From Zanthoxylum bungeanum (lineage: Eukaryota; Streptophyta; Magnoliopsida; Sapindales; Rutaceae), in NCBI GenBank assembly GCA_019454045.1, contig SKCR01007812.1:1054001-1118000 (forward strand): a stretch of 64,000 bases of DNA, read 5' to 3'. Position 1 is the first letter of the stretch. Each line of letters begins with the position of its first letter. The position numbers and the translations under genes are program-made. Below are positions 12,503 through 26,942 of this stretch, in pieces. The notes beneath the pieces are model-generated. The model made no database searches. It saw nothing but the letters and a program-made list of their open reading frames with translations, and was not told the DNA's origin.

Positions 12503-14146
12503 AAAATTAGTAAGACATGAGCAAGACAAATTTGAACATTAATTGGTGTTGTGTTGAGTGACCATTGAATTGAAAGTGGATTTATAGAGAGATGTCTGCA
12601 ACTGAGTTTCCTTCTATTTATTCTATATTTGTCTTCTTATAATATGCATGATTATTTTTTCTTTTAAGTTTATATGGAGATTCTAGTTTCAATATATATA
12701 TATATATATAGATTCTTTGTTACTTCTTTCAAATTTTCTCTATAGTTAGTTTAATTTGTTTTTTTTGGCTTAAAGATTGTAAATTGTAAGAGGATATATA
12801 TATATATATGCATTTTATTGGGGAGTTGCTGGGAAATTATTCCATTAGTAACAGATGATTTGATTATCAGCTGTTGATAGATAAATTAAGCTACTATTTG
12901 TTTCATGAAATTATCCAAGGTTTTCACATTTCTTTATGATATGAAATTACATAATACATAAATGTTTAGTGGAATCCATTTTATTGGAAGCTAATTTGAT
13001 AGTATGATCCTAATTATTAGTTCTTTGAAAATACTTCTTTGATGATATGTTTGATTTTCAACCTGCAGTACCTTGATGATTCCTAAAGCAATTTCTTTCT
13101 TTATTCATATCTCTTGCTTGATAATTCTCTGTTTAAGACAAATGCATGTAAAAAACGATATTCATTGAATTCTAAATTATAGACTACATATAAAATAATA
13201 TGTGTGTTGACTTCTAATCTGTACACAGTACGTGGCTTGAGAGTGTAGAATTCAGGATCTCATTTTGAGGTTCTGGGTTTGAATCATAATCTTATTTCGT
13301 TTATGAAATCGTGATGAAAAATCATTCTTATTGATCCCATTATATTTTTTCATGATAAAAAATCATCTTAGTTCTATCACGTATTTAGTTAAATATCATC
13401 ATATCTCGTTACTCATTCTCATTCCGCTTGAATTTTCGGGATATTTTTTTATCTCATCTCATCTCATCTTATTTTTAAAATAAAACAAAAAAATATTTCC
13501 AAAATCCCGTCATAATTTGGGACGAAGAAAATTGCTATCTCTATTATCATTACAGCCAATCATGGTATTCTAAATGTTTTTCTTTAGTGGACATATAATA
13601 TCACAATGTCTAGCTTTTGAAGTAGAAACATTATTATATCCCAATCCCATGATGTACATTCTTAAATATTATATTTATATATTAAAAAATTAAAAATACC
13701 AATAGTCACATAAATATTTTGAGTCGATAGGGTTATTACTTATTAGAGACAATGTCACATTTCTTATTATATAGAATAAGTCAAATGACATGAATTGAAA
13801 AAAAAATATCATTTTTATTATGTTATAATTGTTTAGAGTTGGACACTTCCGTAAACAAATTTTGTTTTAACGATTTAAAAGGGTGATGCACGAAATTATT
13901 TTCATATTTATATGGAAAAAACAATAAATAGCTAATAAACTAAAATCATAAATTATTGTTCAAAAACAGTTTATGTTTGACCATATACATTTTGATCGAA
14001 AATTAGTAATAAATAGCTACAAGAATGATTTTTGATTAATAAAAAATAATCATAAATTAATTGAAAACTAATAATAAGTTGATATTTGTGACGATTAATA
14101 ATAAAAAAATTAAAATTCATTTATCAATTTTTTTTTATTCAGTCAG
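12503..14146. other. Gene-free AT-rich intergenic DNA
   Basis: AT-rich, with short TA microsatellites (12694-12711, 12797-12810) and a SINE remnant (13228-13300). Nothing else recognisable on either strand. Confidence 0.6.
13228..13300 (+). mobile_element. SINE fragment (5' part)
   Basis: Degenerate match to the SINE head: GTGGCTTGAGAGTGTAGAATTCAGGATCTCA, then TTCTGGGTTTGAATC in place of the B box. The body is lost. Confidence 0.6.
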
Positions 14147-14159
14147 ATGAATAAAACCA

Positions 14160-14160
14160 A

Positions 14161-14192
<32 letters not shown>

Positions 14193-14895
14193 TTAATTCA
14201 CGAGACTTCTTTATATTTCCATTTTCCACTTCTTCTTCTTTTTTTTTTATGGCTTCTCCGAGTCATTTTCCGATTATTCCCAGACAAGCCTTTATTAGTA
14301 AGTTTGTTCTTCAATCTCTCTCTTTGTTGTTTCATAAAACCCAGCAATCGCCCGCAGGCTTAGCTTCATTTTCATTTTCATTTTTTGAGTTCTGTCCAGA
14401 TAAGATTTTCTTTGTAAGCAGTTAAAGTTCCAACTGTTTATCTTTCATTGTTCTTTTGGTTGTTCAGTAAACGTTGCACCGCTACAATATCCCACAGGCT
14501 TAGCTTCATTTTCATTTTTTAAGTTCTGCCCATTTAAGATTTTATTTGTAAGTAGTTAAAGTTTCAACTTTTTATCTTTCATTGTTCTTTTGCACCGCTT
14601 CAAGAGTTTGTATTGGAAATCTTAAGTTGGATATTTTGTATAGTATTTTGCCATCTGGGTTGGCTTTTTATAATTGAATTTTTTAATCTTTATTCTGTTC
14701 TGTTCAGTTGCTTGGTTTGGTGCCAATTTTAGCTTACTGAATTTCTTGAGGTCTTAGTTGCCTAATAGTAGTTCTTGAGTTCACTCTCAGAAATCAAAAG
14801 GGTTTTCATTAAAGTTTTGAAATTTGAATACTATTATATTTAGTTCGTTTTCTCTGATCCTCTCTCGTTTAATGCTTCTGCAGTAATTTTGTCAA
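14160..14895 (+). promoter_or_regulatory. 5' flank / leader of OASTL copy 1
   Basis: Starts with a TG/TA microsatellite (14160-14192), then pyrimidine-rich leader-like DNA. A segment of about 105 bp (from GCAGGCTTAGCTTCATTTTC, ~14355-14460) is repeated at ~14492-14592. This is probably the 5' UTR with its intron. The ATG-initiated frame at 14250 reads across the duplicated block with no recognisable similarity and is not called. Confidence 0.5.
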
Positions 14896-18613
<3,718 letters not shown>

Positions 18614-19093
18614 GATATGCCCGAACCTTAAAAAGTTGCCATGCTTGTATTCTTCTCAAGCATCCTTCTCAGTTCAGAATTTCATTTTGGTTGGATGCTT
18701 TGGCTTCTTCATGTTTCTTTATAAACAATTACAAATAATTTGAAGGCTTCACTGTTTATGCATAAATCTTTGGGAAATATATAATGTGGGTTAAAAGCCT
18801 GTACTGTCTTTGAGAATGATTAAAGTTTGGAATGAGATGTTCTGGAAAATATTTTATTTATTTATTTACTTATTTAAGAATCAATATAATCAACAATGAT
18901 GAGTAAAAAAATAAAAATAAAATACCAAGGTGAATTTAATTATTCGGCTTTTTTGGTCGCATATATTGAGGATGACAAATCATCAATCCTCGAGATCTTG
19001 GACTGAGGAGTCGCCCGACTCTTTAATGACATCATAAACCACCGTAACTTTCTGGAAGACACTTTACAATGTCACTTGAGGGCGCATGTAAAT

Positions 19094-19615
19094 TAGGGGT
19101 GGTAATTTGGCTTAGAATTTGTTTATTCGTTCGATTTGTTTTAAAATGAATACGGGTTTGAAAAAATAGATTCGTTTAATAAATGGGTCGATTCGATTCG
19201 ATTCGTTTATTAAACGAATCGAATACGAATTTATCTTCATTGATTCGTTTATGATTCGTTTTATTATTTTCTTTTACTAAAATTTTTATTTTTCAATTAA
19301 GATTAGAGAAATTATGACTAATTTCCGGAGAAAAATATTATTGTTGATATTTTGTGATGCATTTTTAGTAAATATATTAATTACATATATCATATGTATA
19401 TATTTATGAAGAATTAATTCAAATAAATTATGGTAAATTATGTTATTAAATAATATCTTGATTAAACGAATATTCGTATCTGATTCGTTTAATAAACGAA
19501 TTGAATACAAATCCTGATATTAGGATTCGTTTAATAAACGAAGCGAATACGAATCCATCACATTTTGATTCGATTCGTTTTGGATTCGATTCGTTGATTC
19601 GTTTTGCCACCCCTA
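19094..19615. mobile_element. hAT-type MITE (522 bp)
   Basis: Perfect terminal inverted repeats TAGGGGTGG / CCACCCCTA with flanks ATGTAAAT / ATGTAAGT (8-bp duplication, one mismatch). The interior is rich in ATTCGTTTAATAAACGAAT-like palindromes. No transposase. Confidence 0.9.
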
Positions 19616-19667
19616 ATGTAAGTTTTAAGCGAGCAGTGCCCGCAGTGGGACCCATTCAATTTAAAGA

Positions 19668-20640
19668 AATCTTCCCCATCATAATGTATAATACCTCATC
19701 ATCATTAAAAATTAACGGTAACACATTCATTTATTTTTCTCATTTTTTTATTTTTATATCAAATTTATAAGTAATAAAAAAAAAAATTCAACATCAATAA
19801 TCATGAGACTCGTATAATAAATTAAAAACTTTTGATTTTCTCTCTTCGATCTCTATCTTCATCGCACTATTAATTTCTCTCCTTGGCGATTTATTCATTT
19901 TTTTTCTTTGCAAGCTCTCCAATAATCAATCTAACTACTTAACAAAATTGGCTATTTTTTTTTAAAAGGGTGAACTAAACAATAAAATCATTTTCACGTC
20001 ATACATAAGTAATCACATTGTTATAACAATATATTTTATAATCAAGGATACAACGTATCACTATGGACGACTTGCACAAAAAATAAAAACCTTAAATATA
20101 AATTTTTACCATATAATTTCGATCACTAAAACAGAACTACAAAAATATAAAAAGCCGTAAGAATCTACGATTTTCTCTTAAACAAACAAAACTCTCCAAC
20201 AAAGTAAAAGTTTGTACTAAATACTGCAGCAAAATAGTGTACATAATCTCATTGGCTAATAACTATTTTTTTATTAAACAATAATAAAAATAGAAATTAT
20301 CAATTGTTAAGTTTTAGGCTTTCAGATTATTTCATTGCAATCCCCAAAAAAAACATTTTCTTAATAAATATAACCGAGTCATGAGTATGGTGGGAAGAAA
20401 TTACAAAGACGAGAATGGAGAGGAAAAAACGAAAGAGAAATCTTTTAATTTATTGTTAGTGCTCATAATTATTGATGTCACATTTTTATTTATAAATAAA
20501 GAGTAAAGATGGAAAATAACAATTTAAATGAGTAACAATGAATATATTAGTTATTTTTTAATGGCAATAGATATCATTAAAAAAATGAGGAACCGAGATA
20601 TCATTATTAAATATATCACATGAAATAATTTTATTTTGAC
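19668..20640. repeat. AT-rich MITE-like element M2, relative of M1
   Basis: Read on the minus strand it matches the interior of M1 (TTTATAAATAAAAATGTG, AACAATAAATTAAA, TTTTTCCTCTC). Both ends resemble each other in inverse order (ATAATACCTCATCA versus a related string near 20590). No gene is seen in it. Confidence 0.45.
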
Positions 20641-20810
20641 TATGGGATCCGCACAAAATGTCAATTATTCCCTCACCCCCCATCCCAAATTAATTTTGCC
20701 CCCATTAAAAATCAAATATTCTCCGCCACTAAAAAATTCAAGTTCTCAGAGGTGAGGTGACAGTCAACATAAACAAACGATTAGGTCATAAGTTTAAAAG
20801 CGAATTGCGA

Positions 20811-20971
20811 GGGGATTGCGCGAACGCAGACCCCAACTACCACAAATTATGACGTACACTCTCCACATAAGGGAGATGTTAGGCTGGTGCACTTCCCTTG
20901 TGTGCAATGGAAGCCACCGGCCTAGGCCGTGGGCCTTCTTGATCACCCATCGACCCCGTCCAGGTATGTAA
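20811..20971 (-). ncRNA. U1 spliceosomal snRNA gene, variant copy a
   Basis: U1 RNA base-pairs with 5' splice sites. On the minus strand the RNA runs from 20971 to about 20811 (161 nt): CCTGGACGGGGTC, the GATCAAGAAGG loop of stem I, the CCATTGCAC loop of stem II, CGTCATAATTTGTGG (Sm site) and the 3' hairpin with TGCGTTCGCGCA. This copy is divergent: the 5' end reads TTACATACCTG instead of ATACTTACCTG, changing the 5'-splice-site pairing region. Stems II and III are rebuilt (CACAAGGGAAGTG, AACATCTCCCTT). The promoter is good (see 20994-21047). It could be an expressed variant U1 or an early pseudogene. It lies divergently upstream of OASTL copy 2. Confidence 0.9.
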
Positions 20972-20993
20972 TTTTACAACTTCCTGCTTTCTC

Positions 20994-21047
20994 TTTATTT
21001 ATACCTCGGCCTCCATTTTCCTTGTTTATAATTCCTCAATGTGGGAC
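20994..21047 (-). promoter_or_regulatory. USE and TATA of U1 copy a
   Basis: On the minus strand: GTCCCACATTG (21047-21037, one mismatch to the plant USE RTCCCACATCG), then TATAAATAAA (21003-20994). The ~33-bp spacing is that of Pol II-type plant snRNA genes. TATA lies 23-32 bp upstream of the RNA start. Confidence 0.9.
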
Positions 21048-21540
21048 ACCATTTTTCTATTGCTTATTGAATCTTGAAGTGATTTTTGGGAATTCATTGT
21101 TCTAAAATATTCTCAAATACAATCACAATTCGTTGCATACAGCGGTAGAGAAAATAACTTCTTGCACCACAAGTTCTAGTTCGTTTTACTTGAGAAAGAG
21201 AGTCGTCGTCTTTTTGTTTGTTTCTGTTTTTCTTTTGTTCACCTTCATTAGTACATGAAATTCTCTGTAGAAAAACCATTAGGAACTTGATATTTCTTAG
21301 CTAATGTTCTGTTTTATGCTTATTTTGTTATTTTTTATTTGAGAATCACTCCCTTTGCCTTCTGCTTTGTTTGTCATACTGGCTTCTCAGCTTCTAGTGC
21401 TTTCATGGAACTTAACAAGACTCCTTACGAATATTTATTTTTTCTTCTTTCTTTTGGCCTGACAATATTATATTTATGCATTTTTCTGATATTTTGTCCT
21501 CGTCCTCTTTGCCAGGAAACATATTTTCTCAAAAGATATT

Positions 21541-22606
21541 ATAGAGCTCAAGTGTTGGATCAAGAAAGATATCACTGAAGTAATTTTTCTTGAGTATAAC
21601 TAATATCTGACATTCATAGTTAGATTACACATATAACTTACGTCATGGAGCATTTGTCTTTCATTGTAGCTGATCGGTAACACTCCAATGGTGTATCTTA
21701 ACCATATTGAACATGATTGTATTGCAAGTATTGCTGCCAAACTAGTATATCATTGGAACTTTGCTCGGGTATCAAAGACAGGTATGCATCAAAATTCTTT
21801 TGCTTTATCTTGTTTTACTTTATATCACCGCGGAAATTTTAATCTGGGAATTTTTATTCGCTCTGTTTTTCATTTTTTGAAACTCAAGGATTTCATATAG
21901 CATGACCAAAGTTGCGGAAGATGAAGGCCTAATATCTCCTGGGAAGGTTTGTGATACAAAATTTCCTGTCTATAGTTGAATTATTAGAACCTTTGTTTGA
22001 CTTGAAATTTTGTTCTTTTTATTTTCGAATGACATTGGCTAAAGACTGTGATCACCGGTGGTAATACCGGCGTTGGATTGGCATCCACTGCAGCATTAAA
22101 GGGGTACAAAATTATACTTATAATGCTGAGAGAAGGATCTTGATCCGAGCTTTCGGAGCTGAGATGCAGCTCACAGATGCAGCAAAGGGCTATAAGGGAG
22201 TTATTGATGAGGCCGAGGAGATACCAGGTAGAACCCTGAATGGTTATCTGCTTCAGCAATCCGAAAATCCTGCCAATCCGCAGGTATTCCTTTTGTGTAA
22301 GCATTATACAGGTAGAAACAATTTTCTGATTCCTTTTTTCATAAACCATGTAGATACATTATGAAAGCAGTGTTCCAGAGATACGGAAAGACTTGGGAGG
22401 AAAAGTTGATGCCATAGTTGCAGGTATAGGGGCTGGCAGTACATTAACTGGAATAGGCAAAATTCCTAAAAGTAAAAAACCCGGAGAATTAAGGTTGTTT
22501 TTTCTGTCTGTGCTGTGATTGATTATTTTAATAGTGGCTTTGTCTCTGTCCAGATTTTATGGTATAAAACCTGTAGACAGTGCAGTCTTCAGTGGTGGAA
22601 AGCCTG
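21541..22606 (+). pseudogene. Cysteine synthase (OASTL) copy 2, truncated and decayed
   Basis: Exon remnants: 21541-21579 (start ATG changed to ATA; keeps KKDITE), 21670-21781 ([25 protein letters not shown], then the catalytic-lysine block is scrambled to VYHWNFARVSKT with a 2-bp gain), 21889-21946 (ISYSMTKVAEDEGLISPGK), 22045-22283, 22354-22493, 22554-22606 (FYGIKPVDSAVFSGGKPG). Exon 4 has lost part of its head and the MPASMS stretch, causing a frameshift, though GGNTG remains. Exons 7-10 are absent: the copy stops before U1 copy b. The PLP lysine context SSVKDR is gone, so it cannot be a normal enzyme. Introns keep GT-AG borders. Confidence 0.88.
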
Positions 22607-22872
22607 GTGAGTTACAATTTCAATTCATGAGTTGAATTTAACGATTAGATTAGAGCAGAATGACCTTTCAATAATTTGCATTTCGTGCACTTCACACTGT
22701 CACAACCCTACACATCTAATTCAAGGAATTGGTCGTCAATGTTGTTCAAAGCAAAGACTTGAACCATGTTACTGCTAATCTGTTTGATTTAGTAATTGTA
22801 TGTTAAAACCTGTTTGGTTCAAGTGAGGGTGTTAATGGAACCCGCTTGGTACTTGAGAAAAAAAAAAAAATT

Positions 22873-22888
22873 TAGACTTCAGAATTGG
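22873..22888 (-). terminator. snRNA 3' box of U1 copy b
   Basis: Minus strand CAATTCTGAAGTCTAA fits the plant snRNA 3'-end signal CA(N3-10)AGTNNAA and lies just past the RNA 3' end. Confidence 0.8.
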
Positions 22889-22890
22889 AA

Positions 22891-23050
22891 GGGGGCCGCG
22901 CGAACGCAGGCCCCCACTGCCACAAATTATGACGTAGGCTCAGCCACTTTGGACTGACCTTAGGTGGGTGCACCTCCGAAGTGCAATGGAGACCACCAAC
23001 CTAGGCCATGGGCCATCATGATCGCCCATTGACCCCGTCCAGGTAAGTAT
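22891..23050 (-). ncRNA. U1 spliceosomal snRNA gene, copy b (complete)
   Basis: 160 nt on the minus strand. It starts with the canonical ATACTTACCTGGACGGGGTC, so the 5'-splice-site pairing region is intact. Stem I loop GATCATGATGG has one change from GATCATGAAGG. Stem II loop is CCATTGCACTTCGG (U1A-type site), the Sm site is CATAATTTGTGG, and the 3' hairpin is GGGGGCCTGCGTTCGCGCGG. Promoter and 3' box are both present. It lies just downstream of OASTL copy 2. Likely functional from sequence alone. Confidence 0.95.
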
Positions 23051-23073
23051 GTTTCAAGGTCGCTTGAAGTCCC

Positions 23074-23125
23074 TTTTTTATAAGAGCTTTGTTTCACATC
23101 TCGTCTTTCTATTTCGATGTGGGAT
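23074..23125 (-). promoter_or_regulatory. USE and TATA of U1 copy b
   Basis: Minus strand ATCCCACATCG (23125-23115, exact USE) and TATAAAAAA (23082-23074). Spacing is about 33 bp; TATA is 24-32 bp before the RNA start. Confidence 0.93.
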
Positions 23126-24215
23126 ATTCTAATCAAAGAAATCGAATTTAATGGGAGTCGCAAGTTTATAAGAACAACAATCAAACATTGTGAAGCTGAA
23201 GCTGAAGCTCAAGTAGATTCTTGCATGCTGCCCAACAATATAACAGTAAAGTTTTGTCTTTCACTTTCATTCTGCAACTTTTATAAAATCTGGTTTATTT
23301 TAATACCATCCGTATTGTATATTTGATCGATCATCACAGGCTTTTCATTTATGAAAACAAAGTTTTGATGGATTTATAGCCTCTGCACTGATTGAAAGTT
23401 CAGGTCACATCCACTCTTTTAACATTAAACAAACAATTATGTTTGCTAAATTCAGTGGCGGATCCAAGAATTCTACTAAGAGACTGAGTTTTAATAATAA
23501 CACATTTCTTTACTAATGATAGGAATTAAAATTATTCAATACATGAATACTATTTAAATTCAATACATTCTAAATATAAAATAAAATTATTCTGTGAGAT
23601 TATATACGTTCAGTTAAAAGCTATAAATTTAAACATAATTAATTAAAACCCTTAGTAGAGAAAGAAATTATCATTAATAGTCTTAAATTCAAAAATGAAT
23701 TAACAAACGGGAGAGAGTAAAATGAACTACTTCAACATTAGGATTTGAGAGGGAAAAAATAGATCAAATGAGAAAATAAGAAAGATTAATGGAAAACAAT
23801 GAGTTTTTGACGTGATATTTTTAAAAGGAAAATTATCACTAGTTTACTTTTACTAAAAGTTAAGTTAAAGTCAGAAAATATCACAAGTTTTGAAACTATT
23901 CATCGCATAAAAGTGGACATTTACACTCACAAACTAATTATGAAAAATGAGATTTTACATTCAAAAAATAATAATTTTGATGTAAAATGACCATTTTCCA
24001 TAATTTGAATGTACAGTTGAAAAGTTTCAAAAATCCGGATATTTTCGAACCTTAGCTTAAGATTGGGTGGATAAATGATAATTTCCCTTTTTAAAATTTC
24101 AAAAAATTTTAATGACATTTCAAATAAATTTTTTTTTAATTACATTTCAAATAAACTATACATAAAAATTAAATTGATTTTTCTTTTCAAATGTGAGAAT
24201 GGGCTTCAGCCCCCT
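23126..24215. other. Gene-free AT-rich stretch with decayed repeats
   Basis: Around 23455-24210 an old element seems to run from GTGGCGGATCC to GGGCTTCAGCCCCC; such strings are common at ends of plant MITEs. The interior is AT-rich with no gene on either strand. Confidence 0.4.
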
Positions 24216-25429
24216 TTGGAGGGGTGCATAAGATGTCTGTAAAATCCACATTTCGAGATTTTTTTTCATATTAAAATCCAAAAGTATTTTCAAAACCACG
24301 TTATCATTGAATACACGCGATATGATGAATCAATAACTATTGTGACTATTAAAGATCCACACAGATGAGAATCTAATTGGTATGTTAACAAATATGGTTA
24401 CATGAGACAAGCTACAATTGTGCAGAGACATAATCGAGATAACCAACAAATGACAATCGTTTCAAATACGAATGGAGGGAGAGATATGGAGGGAGAGATT
24501 TGAAAGAATTTAGATTTATGTGAAGCTAGAGTTTATTTGCATGTGAAGCTATAGTTCCTTACATGTGAAGCTATAGTAATGCATGTGAATGCAAACCTCC
24601 AAATAAAATTATAACCACCACCAATTAATCTAGTGTTGTCTTTTATTGATAATTTGAGTCAAAGTTGGACTATAAATAATGACTCATTTGAGAGCTCAAA
24701 CTATCCCAACAATTAAACTTCATGTAAATAAAACTTAAAGAGTGTAAAGAGTGAATTTTTATTTTTTATTTTTGCAAAATTTCAAAACACTTATAAATTT
24801 TATTTCTATAATAATACAATTAGATTTTTTTCTCATAAAATACTGTTTGATTATCACAAGACCAAACAAGCCAATTAACAGCTAAATTGTATTAAAAACT
24901 CGAGGGATTTCTGTAAATTAGGCAACCACAAGAACCAACTCAATCCTTAAAATTGAGAACCTATGCTTGTCTCTTACAATGATGAAACTATCTCAATTTG
25001 ATATCCACTGAAACATGATATGACAGTATCCGTATATCCTGCAGCAGTTTTCATGAGGCATTTGAAGCCAAATCAATGGCAAGCCTCTCGTGAAACAAAA
25101 ACTTTGTCATGGGAATATTAATTAGATCGTTTCATCGGAGCAACTAATATTAATTACTTCACATAGAAATCCGTCGCTAGCAATCATAGCAGAGTTGCGA
25201 CAAACACCATCTTGTCCCTTCAATAATATCACTCCAAAACCCAATTTAAATCACTCAGAGCTACGAGATTTGAATCAAAGAAAGGCGAGACCTTATCTCA
25301 CTGAATCGCTCATCAACTCTCATCAGTACATTGCCAGCATAACATTTCATCAAACATCAGACGTGCAAAACCTTACCATCCACACACAAACCTATATGAC
25401 ATTAAATTATTTAACCAAATATACAAACA

Positions 25430-25445
25430 TTAAACTTACTATTTG
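25430..25445 (-). terminator. snRNA 3' box of U5 copy a
   Basis: Minus strand CAAATAGTAAGTTTAA fits CA(N3-10)AGTNNAA, just past the 3' stem-loop. Confidence 0.75.
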
Positions 25446-25446
25446 A

Positions 25447-25568
25447 TAGGGTATTTCATAGAAATACACCCCCCAAAAATTGGCGTATGCCGCTTTCAGC
25501 GGCGAGCACACGGTATTCTTTAGTAAAAGGCGAAAGAATAGTTCGCTCTGTGCTCACCGCACGGCTCC
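25447..25568 (-). ncRNA. U5 spliceosomal snRNA gene, copy a
   Basis: U5 holds exon ends together in the spliceosome. On the minus strand: stem GCGGTGAGCACA, the invariant loop I with flanks CTTTCGCCTTTTACTAAAG, closing strand TGTGCTCGCCGC, Sm site CCAATTTTTGG, then a 3' hairpin GGGTGTATTTC / GAAATACCC. Length is about 122 nt, normal for plant U5. The exact 5' end is uncertain by a few bases. The promoter has an exact USE, and a 3' box is present. The loop I sequence makes the call firm. Confidence 0.94.
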
Positions 25569-25596
25569 GTAAATTGAGAAACTTGCGAAGAGTTAT

Positions 25597-25649
25597 CTTT
25601 TGTACGTGGGAGGGGGTTGCTGCTAGATCTATTACATTCGATGTGGGAT
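25597..25649 (-). promoter_or_regulatory. USE and TATA-like box of U5 copy a
   Basis: Minus strand ATCCCACATCG (25649-25639, exact USE). A weak TATA-like GTACAAAAG lies at about 25605-25597, at the usual ~33-bp spacing. Confidence 0.8.
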
Positions 25650-26327
25650 TAACCTAACTATTATTCTGAAAAGAACTCAACCCACTTCATTGTTTTTCTC
25701 AAAATGAAATATCATCTTGATCAATTGCTTTTTAGTTATCTAAAATCAACTATGAACTTAAAAACGATAAACTAAATTGACGTTTTAATCGCAATCCCAA
25801 ACAGGCCTAATTGTGATCCATGTTACTCCATTATGATATTGTCTCATGAAGAACAGTATGCATGAAAATAATAAATCAAAGGTGTAGCCGTCGTGAGTCA
25901 TATTTCCACTTTGATCATGTGACATGGATCACACTTAAGCTAGGCTCATTATGGAGAATGGAGTAATTGATAATAAAAATAAAATGAAACAATTATGTTG
26001 ACAGTTTTTACCACCAAAAAGACTTTGATTCTTCAACGGTGTCACAGTGCCAAATTCTTAGATATTAACTTAGTATATCATATAGCTCTTCCATTTAAAA
26101 AAAATAAAAGATTATATTGAGAAGCAAAAAATTTCATTACCAGGTTAGTACAGTTGTCTAGTCATATCTTCTTCTTCTCACTCTTATTTATTAGCTGTTA
26201 CTTTGTTGTTTTTTGGTTGAAAAATATTGCTTTTGTATTATCCAACAATTTTTTTCCAACTGTGATTGTAATTTTGTGAATTTGATCCTTCTTTTAAGGG
26301 GATTTATAGGGTTTTGACTTTGATTAG
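25650..26327 (+). promoter_or_regulatory. Upstream block of OASTL copy 3 (duplicated at other copies)
   Basis: Contains GATTCTTCAACGGTGTCACAG (26029) and ACCAGGTTAGTAC..TTGTCTAGTCATAT (26139). Versions recur upstream of copy 4 (39955, 40054), copy 5 (44390) and copy 6 (48786). It is part of the duplicated OASTL unit and probably held the promoter. No clear core element is assigned. Confidence 0.5.
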
Positions 26328-26942
26328 TGTACAGGCCAAAATTGGACCCAAGAATAAAATCGACATTTACCCAGGGCCAACCACCGAACTCGGAACCCAT
26401 TAGTGAGTCCAGTCCATAGACAATAATATCAAACAAAGAGTCCTCATAGGCCCAAGCCCATCAACATCAGGGGGAGCCAACAGACGCCAGTTACTAGATT
26501 AAGAGAAGAATCAGAATTCATAAAACATCATAAAGTCGACAGTTTCAGCAGATAGACTAACGAATCGTCAATTGCCAGACATAAATCATCAGAATTAAGT
26601 CACCAGTTACAACTACTCCAACGGGCAGAAAAGAAGCCCCACATCAGGGAACCTATAAAAGAAAGAAGCAAATGAATAGATGGGGATCTTACACCTATCA
26701 ACAGATAAAGCATAATACTCCGCCCTCACAGCAATCAATCAGTGATTAAGGTATCCTAAAACCTTGATCCTTTCACCTTCGGCTTATTCATATTTTGGCT
26801 AACTTGAGTGTCGGAGTGCCTACGGCTCCCACCACACTGGTGGGCAGTAATTTCCTCTTTCACTCTACTCTTATTTTGCAGGTTCGCTTGTGCCCCTCAA
26901 CTCACTCTCTATTGTGGACCTCGACCGAAATCAGCGTCCACA
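26328..26942 (+). mobile_element. Solo LTR (615 bp) in the OASTL copy 3 upstream region
   Basis: TGTACAGGCC...GCGTCCACA with a perfect 5-bp duplication ATTAG (26323-26327, 26943-26947). TATA box CCTATAAAAG at ~26655. A poly-pyrimidine and GTGTCGGAGTGCC stretch follows, as in plant Ty3/gypsy LTRs. The matching region before OASTL copy 4 (about 40366, CTCCTTTGAGCATTG) lacks it. Confidence 0.92.

Larger units (their letters stand above)
24216..25695. repeat. ~1.5 kb duplicated unit, copy 1 (carries U5 snRNA copy a)
   Basis: From GGAGGGGTGCATAAGATGTC to GAAAAGAACTCAA this stretch matches 30878-32395 with scattered differences. The U5 gene and its promoter lie near the right end. Further left (about 25000-25300) the two copies share conserved blocks (TTTGAAGCCAAA, GGCAAGCCTCTCGTGAAAC) that I could not assign to a known gene. 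Confidence 0.88.

Noticed and set aside
14147..14425. ATG-initiated 92-codon frame before OASTL copy 1
   Set aside because: Starts in a microsatellite and reads pyrimidine-rich leader with an internal duplication; no similarity recognised.
25498..25570. Strong hairpin taken at first for group II intron domain V or an organelle DNA insert
   Set aside because: The invariant loop CTTTCGCCTTTTACTAAAG, Sm site and USE promoter identify U5 snRNA.
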